From a virus, in IMG/VR virus record IMGVR_UViG_3300038441_000779, positions 62,001-126,000 of that record: a DNA stretch of 64,000 bases. One strand, given 5' to 3'. The notes under the pieces are model-generated. The model was not told the origin of the DNA. It made no database searches and saw only the letters and a program-made list of their open reading frames with translations. The translations under genes and the position numbers were made by a program. Shown piece after piece: positions 41,193 to 49,091 of this stretch (within the stretch, counting starts at the first letter, position 1; every line of letters begins with the position of its first letter).

Positions 41193-42725
41193 ATGAATGA
41201 CTTGCTGGTGTTGGTCAAAGTGTTGTCGGCAATTTACCAAGCCAAGAAAATTAATGACGCCAATTTGCTTAAAGAGTTGGAAGAACTCTTCGAAGAACTT
41301 CCATCTCCTCCACCAGAAGTTTTTGTTCAGAACAAAGACGTCAGGGAAGGCATTAAAGCGACTATCCACTGGCTGTTTAAACAGCCAGATGATGAACCAA
41401 TCATAAAATCAGTATTGATGCAGCGTGTACGTATCTTTGCTGCTGGTAATGATGACATTAAACTGTCCATCGAAGACGGTCTGGAAGACTTCGATGACGA
41501 AGGTATGGTTCGTAAGGTTATCTACAAACAGATCACCGAGATCCGTCTATCGTTAGAAGACAAAGGTTTCGCCGATAAGTGGAAGAAGGCGATCAAGAAC
41601 TACTTCTACAAAGACCACACCGAAATCTCCAAGGAAGACTGGGTTGCTCTGTCGGATATCATTAACGACCGGATGGCTACGCTCTATGAAGAGAAGCAGT
41701 CAGAGGTTATTAGTGAAGTAAGCACTGAAGACCCTACCAGCTTCCACAGCATCATTCAGCTGGCTAAGCAAGAGAACAGTAACGAAGGTATTCTCAAGAC
41801 TGGTATCCAGGCGCTTAACCTGGCTCTTAGTCCTGATGGTGGTTTCCGTCGTAGTAAGTTCTATTTGCTCAACGCCCTGACCAACCGTGGTAAGTCCCTC
41901 ACTGTAGCGCACCTGACAGCCTCTGTGGGCCTTTACAACAAACCGATGCTGCGTAACAAGTCCAAGATTCCAACGATCCTCCTGGAGTCCGCAGAAGACA
42001 CCATGGACCTGATCATCCAGCGTATGTACAAGTTGGCCATCAGTGTTACTACTGACGCAGAGCCAGACTTCAACATCGCTGACCAAGATGACATCGTTGA
42101 AGCGATCGTGAACTGCTTCAAGAAGAACGGTTGGGTCTTGATCATGAAAGTGATCGACTCGAACAAAGACACAGCTGCTGCAATGTTCGACCGTGTTCGT
42201 CGTCTGCAACTCAAAGGCCACGAAATCATCTTCTTCGCTTACGACTACTGCGCGCTGCAGAACTACGATAAGCTGCCAGGAGAAACCAAGTCGGATAAAC
42301 TCCAATTGCACGTCCGCAAGATCCGTGCCTTCATGATCAGTCATGGTATCTGCTTTGCTACTCCTCACCAGTTGAGCCCAGATGCGAAGAAGCGTCTGCA
42401 AGAGTCTGATGAAGAGTCCGAAGTTTACTTTGCTCGTGAAGTAGCTGGTAAGTCGTATACCGAAACTTCCACCAAGATTACCAACGAAGTGGACGTTGAG
42501 ATTACCTTCCACGTTGCCAAGACCTCGTTCAAGAACTACTGGACGTTCTGTGTTGGTAAACAGCGTGGTGAAGGTTGCTTACCAGAACACCGTTTCGCTA
42601 TCTATGACATCGACCCAGTAATGGGCTTGAAGCATGATATCAACGGTAAACCCGCGTTCCGTCGCAGTTTGCAGACGAGACTGAACGACATGGGTGAGAT
42701 TGAGAATGACTTTGATGCTCTCTAA
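41193..42725 (+). CDS. DnaB-like replicative helicase (RecA-fold)
   Basis: A 510-residue protein with a DnaB-type C-terminal motor and a diverged N-terminal half. Walker A is ALTNRGKS (228-235), with Ala in place of the first Gly. ILLESAEDTMDLIIQRMYKLA (262-282) matches the DnaB stretch after Walker A with a Glu in the catalytic position. Walker B region EIIFFAYDYCALQ (344-356) and the downstream HVRKIRAFMISHGICFATPHQLSPDAKK (373-400) parallel DnaB's conserved end with the Q of motif H4. Expected to unwind DNA at the phage fork. Its start shares a palindromic ribosome site with a divergent gene. It is the only replication gene amid virion genes here. A packaging or recombination RecA-fold ATPase is the alternative. 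Confidence 0.7.
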   Translation: MNDLLVLVKVLSAIYQAKKINDANLLKELEELFEELPSPPPEVFVQNKDVREGIKATIHWLFKQPDDEPIIKSVLMQRVRIFAAGNDDIKLSIEDGLEDFDDEGMVRKVIYKQITEIRLSLEDKGFADKWKKAIKNYFYKDHTEISKEDWVALSDIINDRMATLYEEKQSEVISEVSTEDPTSFHSIIQLAKQENSNEGILKTGIQALNLALSPDGGFRRSKFYLLNALTNRGKSLTVAHLTASVGLYNKPMLRNKSKIPTILLESAEDTMDLIIQRMYKLAISVTTDAEPDFNIADQDDIVEAIVNCFKKNGWVLIMKVIDSNKDTAAAMFDRVRRLQLKGHEIIFFAYDYCALQNYDKLPGETKSDKLQLHVRKIRAFMISHGICFATPHQLSPDAKKRLQESDEESEVYFAREVAGKSYTETSTKITNEVDVEITFHVAKTSFKNYWTFCVGKQRGEGCLPEHRFAIYDIDPVMGLKHDINGKPAFRRSLQTRLNDMGEIENDFDAL

Positions 42726-42758
42726 CGTGATCTAAAGCGTATATAAGCAGACATAACC

Positions 42759-42793
42759 CTATACCCCTAACCCGCTGAGGGTTAGGGGTATAG
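42759..42793. terminator. Bidirectional hairpin terminator, helicase junction
   Basis: A 15-bp perfect stem (42759-42773 with 42779-42793) and a 5-base loop lie between convergent stops at 42725 and 42820. Plus-side lead-in TAAGCAGACATAACCC matches the inverted flank at 31290-31305. The right flank TAGGCTTTATT resembles that after 62502. Confidence 0.85.
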
Positions 42794-42819
42794 TAGGCTT
42801 TATTTCGCGTTTTAGGAGC

Positions 42820-43263
42820 TTATGACCCCAGCTGACCGATACCTACAGTGGGGAACAAAGTTTCCGCTGCCGCACCCTGGGGTGTTCTAATGCTTTCGGC
42901 AAAACTGACCATTTTGTCAATGGTTCCCTGTTTATGCTCTTCAGCGAGACGCATGAAGTTTTCAGTATTACCGAGCATGTTGATATACGCCATCAGTTCA
43001 CCAATTACAAACAATCTCCATCCGATGTCTTCATAGGCGTCGTTTTGACTGACAGCGTCAAGCAAAGCAACCGCACCGCCAACAATCCCTTTAGGGTGCT
43101 GATCGAACTCGCGAACACCAATCAGCTTCTCCATCTCGTCTTTAAAACGACGACGGCGTTCAATTTGATCCACCATTTCCTTGCTGGCCTGTTCGACGCT
43201 TACCCCTGGTTCAGCCCCTTCCAGTTTCTCGGCGTAGCCTTTCAAGATGTCGTTCACGCTCAT
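42820..43263 (-). CDS. Hypothetical protein
   Basis: A 147-residue, mostly helical acidic protein; the ATG at 43263 has GGAG and AAGGG just upstream. A charged N-terminal half (QASKEMVDQIERRRRFKDEMEKLIG) may form a coiled coil; the rest is a compact helical bundle (GGAVALLDAVSQNDAYEDIGWRLFVIGELMAYINML). No family recognised. A hairpin separates it from the upstream virion gene. It faces the helicase, but that gives no functional link. Confidence 0.8.
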   Translation of the reverse strand: MSVNDILKGYAEKLEGAEPGVSVEQASKEMVDQIERRRRFKDEMEKLIGVREFDQHPKGIVGGAVALLDAVSQNDAYEDIGWRLFVIGELMAYINMLGNTENFMRLAEEHKQGTIDKMVSFAESIRTPQGAAAETLFPTVGIGQLGS

Positions 43264-43290
43264 GTCCCTTCTCCAATGATGATGTCGTAC

Positions 43291-43310
43291 GTAGGGAGTA
43301 TACTCCCTAC
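43291..43310 (-). terminator. 20-bp perfect palindrome / hairpin
   Basis: GTAGGGAGTATACTCCCTAC is perfectly palindromic (8-bp stem, TATA loop) in the 140-bp gap between two minus-strand genes. It is probably a terminator for the 43404 gene or an operator for the 42820 gene. The rest of the gap (43311-43403) is G-rich on the minus strand (GCGGGTGGGGGCAGG), otherwise unremarkable. Confidence 0.55.
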
Positions 43311-43403
43311 TACTCCGCTTAGCCTATATGCAGAAAACACCCAGCCTGCCCCCACCCGCTTTCGCAGATAGTTCTCTCCTAGTGTATAACCTAGATTACC
43401 CAG

Positions 43404-44744
43404 TTAGGAAACAGCGTATTCCTCATCGCTCACCAGGAGCACCAAGGTACTGTGTTCCCGGAAGACTGGTTCCAAGCTTTCAGTGTCGGTTTGGTATTCA
43501 CTACGGACTGCCCCCACACTACCTTCCTTGTACATCAAGGACTCACTGCCACTCATGTAGTAGTAACGCACGGGCATGCACGGATCTATCATCAGACCGT
43601 TCGAGTTATGCCATGGTACCGAAGTAGTGTTGATGTCGTTGAGGGCGTTAGCGCTGAGGTGCTTGCACAGGTTACCAGTCGGGAGGATCTCGGTGGGGAT
43701 CCATTCCTCACCAGAAGCACGAGACTTGGTGCGGTATTCTGACAACGAGTCCGAACTGGTAGTTACCGCCACACCTTTGTTGTAGTAGCTGCCGGTTTCA
43801 CCCATGGCAGCATCGGAAGTGATGATTCGCTTACCAACACCTTTAGTTTGGCGTTTAATGTCGGTATTATCACTGTTCATTGCCGAACCGGTAGAGAAGA
43901 TAGTGATGGACTTCTCATCCATGATCCAGGTGTTCTTCAGAGTAGGGAACACGTTCTCTGGGAGACGGTAGACGTTCAATACTCGACGAGCCTTCTCAAA
44001 GCGGCCGGTACGGTACAGCGGATAAACGCGCCACTGGCCTTTACGGTAGTACATCCCCATGCCAGTGTTGTAGAAACCGAACTCTTCGTTATTCTGGAGG
44101 AAGTCGCCCAAGTCAATCAAGCGAGTGCCGAACGGAATCACGATTTGTTTGAAGACCCGATCGTTGTCAATCGGATATTCGATATCCACACCTTTCCAGG
44201 CATCCGCTCCGGTAAGGTTCAATTGTTCTCCGTACTCACACAGTTTATCGTGCAGTGCGTTGTCCAGGGTAGACATCAAGAAGATATCTTGCGCTGGTTC
44301 GTTACGGAGTTTGCCGAAACCGAGTTCATACAGCTGGAAGCTAATGGTGATCAAGTTGGTCTGGTCTTTGGTACTCAGGTCAGCTTGAGCAGTGTGGGTG
44401 CCTTCCATCTCTGGGTTGTCACTATCCAGAGGAGTGGCTCGGTACTTCTTCATTACTTGGTCGATACCTTCCCGTTCCACTACCTCGATGATGAGGTTGT
44501 CGCGGTAAGGGAGGATATCTTTGTTGTAAACGCCAGGTTGGATCTGGACACGGATGGTAAGGTCGTCACCCCGTCCCGTTACGAACGAACTCATGCGAGC
44601 CATACCGTTAGGCATAATCAACGGTATTTGCGCAACTGGGGTGACCGCCATTGCAGAAACATTGAATAGTCTTTCGTTGTTCTGAGTCTTCTGAACGTAA
44701 TTGACAAATTCAATAAGGTTCTGTAAGGAACGGGGTGCTTCCAT
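43404..44744 (-). CDS. Virion structural protein candidate
   Basis: A 446-residue protein, first residues MEAPRSLQNLIEFVNYVQKTQ. Beta-rich with patterns such as DDLTIRVQIQPGVYNKDILPYRDNLIIEVVEREG and NLITISFQLYELGFGKLRN, reminiscent of tail or baseplate proteins, plus a Gly/Ser-rich later half. No catalytic motif. It is the last of four tightly packed genes (46775-43404), all likely parts of the same tail or baseplate sub-assembly. The start is 2 bases from the previous stop. Confidence 0.83.
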   Translation of the reverse strand: MEAPRSLQNLIEFVNYVQKTQNNERLFNVSAMAVTPVAQIPLIMPNGMARMSSFVTGRGDDLTIRVQIQPGVYNKDILPYRDNLIIEVVEREGIDQVMKKYRATPLDSDNPEMEGTHTAQADLSTKDQTNLITISFQLYELGFGKLRNEPAQDIFLMSTLDNALHDKLCEYGEQLNLTGADAWKGVDIEYPIDNDRVFKQIVIPFGTRLIDLGDFLQNNEEFGFYNTGMGMYYRKGQWRVYPLYRTGRFEKARRVLNVYRLPENVFPTLKNTWIMDEKSITIFSTGSAMNSDNTDIKRQTKGVGKRIITSDAAMGETGSYYNKGVAVTTSSDSLSEYRTKSRASGEEWIPTEILPTGNLCKHLSANALNDINTTSVPWHNSNGLMIDPCMPVRYYYMSGSESLMYKEGSVGAVRSEYQTDTESLEPVFREHSTLVLLVSDEEYAVS

Positions 44745-44746
44745 GG

Positions 44747-45502
44747 TTAACCTGCCTTGAAGATCCAGTTAGGGTCAGATGCATGCGCCATTTCGTGGGC
44801 GAACAACGTATCCTGTCTCTGGAGCGGTGATTGGGTGTATGTTGGGGCGAATGGATCGAACGGCGACGGCATGTACGACTGAGTCGAATGCACAGCGTGC
44901 TGCGGAGCGATCTCATCGAGGTGACTGTAAAAGCTAATCCCTTCGTCACGACTACGAGCATGCATACTGGTCATGCCGAACAACGCACGGAAACCAGCCA
45001 AACCACGATCTTCCAATTGGGAGTCGAGTTCGTACTGTTTGTTGTTAGCTTCCCGTTTAACAAAAGGTTTGATCTTTTTGTATTCGTTGAACAGCAGGTA
45101 TGCAAAGTTCTCCAGTTCCCTGAGTTCAGTAAACGACGGACTCTTGAACTCAGGGACGTTCTTGATGATCTCACACCACAGAGCAATATACTCGATGATC
45201 GAGTCGTAGATCTCTACGATGCTTTTACTGGGCTTCTCGAATCCGAAGTCGTATACATCCTGGATGTTCCCCAGCAGGTCTAACAACTGGGGAATCCGGT
45301 ATACACGCATCTGCTTCTCTGAGTAGAAGTTGGTATCGTTAGCGAAGCCCTCCTGGGTGTAGGTAGGGCGATTCCGCAACTGATCCAGGGTCATCAACTT
45401 CTCAGGGGCAATCCAGATCCGGTAGGTGCGGTTCTGCAAGATGTTGTAAAGGAAGATCAAACGCTCCCTTACAAACTCGTAACGAGAATGAGGCATTGTC
45501 AT
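44747..45502 (-). CDS. Virion-associated protein candidate
   Basis: A 251-residue protein, ATG overlapping the previous stop (ATGA). Helical N-terminal two-thirds (YEFVRERLIFLYNILQN, SIVEIYDSIIEYIALWCEIIKN) and a Pro/Gln/His-rich flexible C-terminus (HAVHSTQSYMPSPFDPFAPTYTQSPLQRQ). A HEMAH near the end resembles a zinc-protease HExxH only by partial match (HEMAH fits H-E-x-x-H, residues about 236-240) but has no supporting zincin context, so I do not claim activity. Most likely a minor virion or tail-assembly protein. Confidence 0.8.
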   Translation of the reverse strand: MTMPHSRYEFVRERLIFLYNILQNRTYRIWIAPEKLMTLDQLRNRPTYTQEGFANDTNFYSEKQMRVYRIPQLLDLLGNIQDVYDFGFEKPSKSIVEIYDSIIEYIALWCEIIKNVPEFKSPSFTELRELENFAYLLFNEYKKIKPFVKREANNKQYELDSQLEDRGLAGFRALFGMTSMHARSRDEGISFYSHLDEIAPQHAVHSTQSYMPSPFDPFAPTYTQSPLQRQDTLFAHEMAHASDPNWIFKAG

Positions 45503-46806
45503 GAAGGAACTCCAAAACGACGGCTAAGTTGGATCAGTAGAATCAAAATAGCGCCATGATAAAGCTGCAGACGTGGGGTAAGCTTGAAGAACTCTTCCTT
45601 GCAGTACTTCAACAGTTTCTTACGAGGAACCAGGTGATCTCGCAAGATCTCGAACACCAGCTCTTCGAACTCACCCTGTGGGGTGCCAGCGTAGAACTCA
45701 TCGGAGAACAGGTAGTTGCTTACCTTGGACTCCGGGCTAGGACGCAGGATAGGGAAACCGTCCATGTTGAAGTACTCTTTATACAGCTTGTACTCCTCAG
45801 GGTCGGTGCAGATGAAATACGTAAACTTACTGGAACGCAGGTTACCGTACAGACGGCTGTTAACCAGGCGGTCGACACTGATCATCGTAGCGCCTGGTTC
45901 ACATTGCGACAGCAGGTTGAAATCTCCCCGCAGCAATACTTCCCAGATGTTGATCGTTCCGTACATCCCGAAGTCACGTCCGCCATACTGGGTAGAGAAC
46001 TGAGTGATAGTCGGATACATGGTCCGCATATCAGGTTCAATTACCGCACAGAGGAAGTTAACCAGATACTGGTCGTAGACGTAGCCACCCTTGATCTCGG
46101 TGTTACCACTGACGTTGTAGGCAATGGTTCGCTCTGGGTTCCACCAGAACTTACGCATGATCCAGTTAGCGATAGTGGTTCGCCAGTTGAACAGCTCGCC
46201 TTCGAGGTCGAACTCTTCTGGAGATACCAACGAAGCACCACCACTCAGAGCAGAGTCCTTCGAGTACACCAGTTCAGCTACTACACGACGTTCCAGTTCC
46301 TGAGCCCAGTACTCCTGGAGGATACCGACCATACGCCAGGTAATGTGCCAGACCTTGTTCGCAGTGAAGGCAGGTGGTTCTACCTGTTCAGTGATCTGGA
46401 AGAGCCCAGCGCGGCCGTCAGTGATCTCTGCGATGAACACGTCACCACGGATAGGTGGGGCGCCGAAAGCTACCCAACCGCTACCAGCAACACTCGATTC
46501 CGCTTTCTCAGGGTTAAAGTCAAACGACCCATCCCCTTCGAACTTGATGATCATCTTGCGGATACGGTCGTAGCTCTGGTAGGTAGCCGCGTTATCCGGA
46601 TCGAAAGGTGCTGCCTCTTCATCAGCTGCAAAGTGCTGACGGTAATACTCAACCAGAACCGGGGTACCCTGCACCATGCTGAGCAAGGAGGTTTCTGGTT
46701 GGTAGGTACCTACTACGATCGAGTGCCGATATTGTTCGGCATAGATCTTGGGAGCTTCTGGTTCTGGGGGAATTTCACTTCCCAGGGGTCCGATATCGAA
46801 TGACAT
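45499..46806 (-). CDS. Virion structural protein candidate
   Basis: A 435-residue protein from the ATG at 46806 (GAGG 9 bases upstream); ATG at 46815 and TTG at 46821 are alternatives. It overlaps the end of the upstream gene by 32 bases in another frame. Trp/Tyr-rich beta sections (WHITWRMVGILQEYW, MYGTINIWEVLLRGDFNL) and a basic helical end (VPRKKLLKYCKEEFFKL). No recognised motif. Part of the probable tail/baseplate block; coupled to the downstream 251-residue gene by a 4-base overlap. Confidence 0.82.
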   Translation of the reverse strand: MSFDIGPLGSEIPPEPEAPKIYAEQYRHSIVVGTYQPETSLLSMVQGTPVLVEYYRQHFAADEEAAPFDPDNAATYQSYDRIRKMIIKFEGDGSFDFNPEKAESSVAGSGWVAFGAPPIRGDVFIAEITDGRAGLFQITEQVEPPAFTANKVWHITWRMVGILQEYWAQELERRVVAELVYSKDSALSGGASLVSPEEFDLEGELFNWRTTIANWIMRKFWWNPERTIAYNVSGNTEIKGGYVYDQYLVNFLCAVIEPDMRTMYPTITQFSTQYGGRDFGMYGTINIWEVLLRGDFNLLSQCEPGATMISVDRLVNSRLYGNLRSSKFTYFICTDPEEYKLYKEYFNMDGFPILRPSPESKVSNYLFSDEFYAGTPQGEFEELVFEILRDHLVPRKKLLKYCKEEFFKLTPRLQLYHGAILILLIQLSRRFGVPS

Positions 46807-48325
46807 CACGTACATCCTCAATAAGGTAAGCGTTAAGTCCCATTTCCATCATGTACGAGTTCCACCATTCGCCAGGCAGACCACGACCTTTATGGATACC
46901 GCGACGAATGATGTTAGCGTGATTAGCCCAAGGCTTCTCCAACGCAGGCCATTCAAAGCCAGGGAACAACGTAGGCAGAATAGCTTCGTCTTCTGGATTG
47001 TTCTGGAGATCGTCCCAGAAGCTCTCCAGATAGTCGCGTACGGCGTGATCGATACTTACGACCATGCGATACTTGTTCTTCATGTTGACGTCGCCAGAAA
47101 GGCTTACAGTGCCGTCCTCGGCCATAGTCAAACGATCAGGCATCACCTGGAGGTCTTCAGACCACACGGTTACCAGGAACGGGGACTTGAACTGGGTGAA
47201 GATAATGTCCCGACGACGCAGGATGTAGTTCTTTACTCGTTCGTTCCATTGGAACCCTGGAATCTCGAAGATACTACCCAGCACTTGGTCCTGTTCGTCC
47301 TTAACGTTGAGACGCACCTGGAGTACTGGCTGAATCCAATCGCCGCCTGGCATAACCCAAGGATCGTGCAGCGGGAGTTTCAGGTAATAAGGCGCCTGGT
47401 ACTTACGGGTATCAGTGAGTGCCTTACCAAGAGACATCTCCGGGTTTGTCCGGACGTTGAACTTCTGGGTGAAGCCTTCATCAGGACGAGGGATCCAGAT
47501 GTGGTCGATCTCATCCTGGTAGACGTTCAGCGGGTATTCCAGTTCCCAACCAACGAACTCTTGGAAGTGGAACATGTACCCCACTTCTACTTCGTACTTA
47601 CCGAACATATCCGCATTGCGGGTTTGCCGCACGGTAGGTTCCTTGAAGGAGATCCCGATGTTATCCAAACGCATCGGTACAACCAAGCGGGTATTGTTCT
47701 GTGCCGGGTCGCTGGCGTACAGGAACGGTACCTTCTTGTATTGGGCGAACCAAGTACCGAAGTCTGGAGTAGTCGGATCGTTCTTTACCAGCAAGCGGTG
47801 TACGTTCTCGAACAACGCGATAATAACGTTGTTGACCACCAGGTGGACCGTAGCACTGAAGTTGAAGTCAACCACTTGTGCCGCTTGTGCCCGGTTGATA
47901 CGACGACGGAACTGGTCTGCAGACTTCGAGCTGTTGAAGTGCGCGATTACCGAGACGTTTACTACCCTGCCCGAGAAGGAAGGGTACATCAACATCGGCT
48001 GTTGGTCATGGGTCATCCATACCGGACGTTCGGTCATCTCCCGACGTTGGTTAGCATAACCACTGTTAAACGGAGTGTCTTCGTATTCAGCTACTACGAA
48101 GATCTTGTTACGGAACATGCCGTCAGTGTACAGGGTGGTACGTTGACCATCTCCTGCACGACTACCCAATACTGGTGCAATGTCATTACGCCCGTTGAAG
48201 TAGATCTCTGCCGTGGATTCCAGGCCGTAGAACTTCAACATACGACGCAAGGAGTCGAGGACCGCTGGTCGTGAAAACGACTTGTAGTCTTCCTCCGAAT
48301 ACATCGTTGATTTCAATAGTGCCAT
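46775..48325 (-). CDS. Virion structural protein candidate (tail/baseplate)
   Basis: A 516-residue protein from the ATG at 48325 (GAGG 5 bases upstream); the in-frame extension to 48340 has no ribosome site. It contains Arg-rich helix FRRRINRAQAAQVVDF, then beta-rich, Trp/Tyr-rich segments (VGYMFHFQEFVGWELEYPLNVY, YYLKLPLHDPWVMPGGDW). No enzyme motif. It is first of a four-gene set, with a terminator hairpin just upstream, so a promoter is likely between 48326 and 48345. Family unknown to me; the structural call is from composition and context. Confidence 0.82.
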   Translation of the reverse strand: MALLKSTMYSEEDYKSFSRPAVLDSLRRMLKFYGLESTAEIYFNGRNDIAPVLGSRAGDGQRTTLYTDGMFRNKIFVVAEYEDTPFNSGYANQRREMTERPVWMTHDQQPMLMYPSFSGRVVNVSVIAHFNSSKSADQFRRRINRAQAAQVVDFNFSATVHLVVNNVIIALFENVHRLLVKNDPTTPDFGTWFAQYKKVPFLYASDPAQNNTRLVVPMRLDNIGISFKEPTVRQTRNADMFGKYEVEVGYMFHFQEFVGWELEYPLNVYQDEIDHIWIPRPDEGFTQKFNVRTNPEMSLGKALTDTRKYQAPYYLKLPLHDPWVMPGGDWIQPVLQVRLNVKDEQDQVLGSIFEIPGFQWNERVKNYILRRRDIIFTQFKSPFLVTVWSEDLQVMPDRLTMAEDGTVSLSGDVNMKNKYRMVVSIDHAVRDYLESFWDDLQNNPEDEAILPTLFPGFEWPALEKPWANHANIIRRGIHKGRGLPGEWWNSYMMEMGLNAYLIEDVRDVIRYRTPGK

Positions 48326-48345
48326 ATAAACCTCAAGCAAATAAA

Positions 48346-48376
48346 CTATAACGGGAGGGGCGACCTCCCGTTATAG
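48346..48376 (-). terminator. Hairpin terminator downstream of 48384 gene
   Basis: CTATAACGGGAGG and CCTCCCGTTATAG form a perfect 13-bp stem with a 5-base loop, 8 bases after the stop at 48384 on the minus strand. It closes the large internal-head operon. Confidence 0.8.
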
Positions 48377-48383
48377 TGAGCTA

Positions 48384-49091
48384 TCAGGACTTCTTCGATT
48401 TGAAGCGAATACCGAAGTTACCGTGCTCGGTACCCACGACGGTGTATTGAGTAACACCATCGTCACTCAGTTCACGCACCGGGTTTGCAGACAGATCTTC
48501 GTGCACCAGGACTTCAAGACCACCGCACTCTTCAACGTGACGGCAGATCGCATCGACAGCTACGTCAGTCAAGTAGCCATCTACAACGATATCACCAGCT
48601 ACTTCGATCGGCTTGCCGAACAGGATGGCAGCATCACGCATTAAAGCAGTGTTGGGGTCGTGCAGTTCTTTGGTAGCTCGTGCATCACGGTCGACAACGA
48701 TGAACGTGAGGGTACCAGTCAGGAACACACTGGTAGGGGCGATAGGAACAACCTCGGTATAGAGGGGTTCGCCATCGAACTCTACCGTGGTGTCACCAAC
48801 GTTGTAGTCCACACCGCTGAGCAACGGGAGCCGGAACTGCTGAGAGAAGCGCTGGACAACTGCATCCAACAATTCGCCTTCACCTGCCTCAATACGGAAG
48901 ATGTTGTTGTTCAGGCGTTCCGCTGGAGAAACCTTACCGATAGACGCCAGCACGGTTTCGTTATCCAACGTGAGGACTTCTGCTTCGCTCTTGGTTGCAT
49001 CAATCGACGTAACCTTACGCAGCTCAGAACCCGGAGGAAGCGCACTGAACAGAATGCCCAGCATGTTTGGATGGACGTTATCAATACCCAT
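48384..49091 (-). CDS. Virion-associated protein candidate
   Basis: A 235-residue protein whose ATG overlaps the stop of the upstream internal-head gene by one base (TAATG). Opening MGIDNVHPNMLGILFSALPPGSELRKV, a beta-rich core (VDYNVGDTTVEFDGEPLYTEVVPIAPTSVFLTGTLTFIVVD) and a basic end RFKSKKS. The beta core could be a head-decoration or Ig-like fold; not recognised. Last gene of the 48.4-58.4 kb operon group before a terminator. Confidence 0.8.
   Translation of the reverse strand: MGIDNVHPNMLGILFSALPPGSELRKVTSIDATKSEAEVLTLDNETVLASIGKVSPAERLNNNIFRIEAGEGELLDAVVQRFSQQFRLPLLSGVDYNVGDTTVEFDGEPLYTEVVPIAPTSVFLTGTLTFIVVDRDARATKELHDPNTALMRDAAILFGKPIEVAGDIVVDGYLTDVAVDAICRHVEECGGLEVLVHEDLSANPVRELSDDGVTQYTVVGTEHGNFGIRFKSKKS

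Noticed and set aside
44747-44800. HEMAH near the C-terminus of the 251-residue protein as a zinc protease motif
   Set aside because: It matches H-E-x-x-H by letters, but there is no downstream zinc ligand, no helical zincin context and it lies in a flexible Pro/Gln-rich tail.
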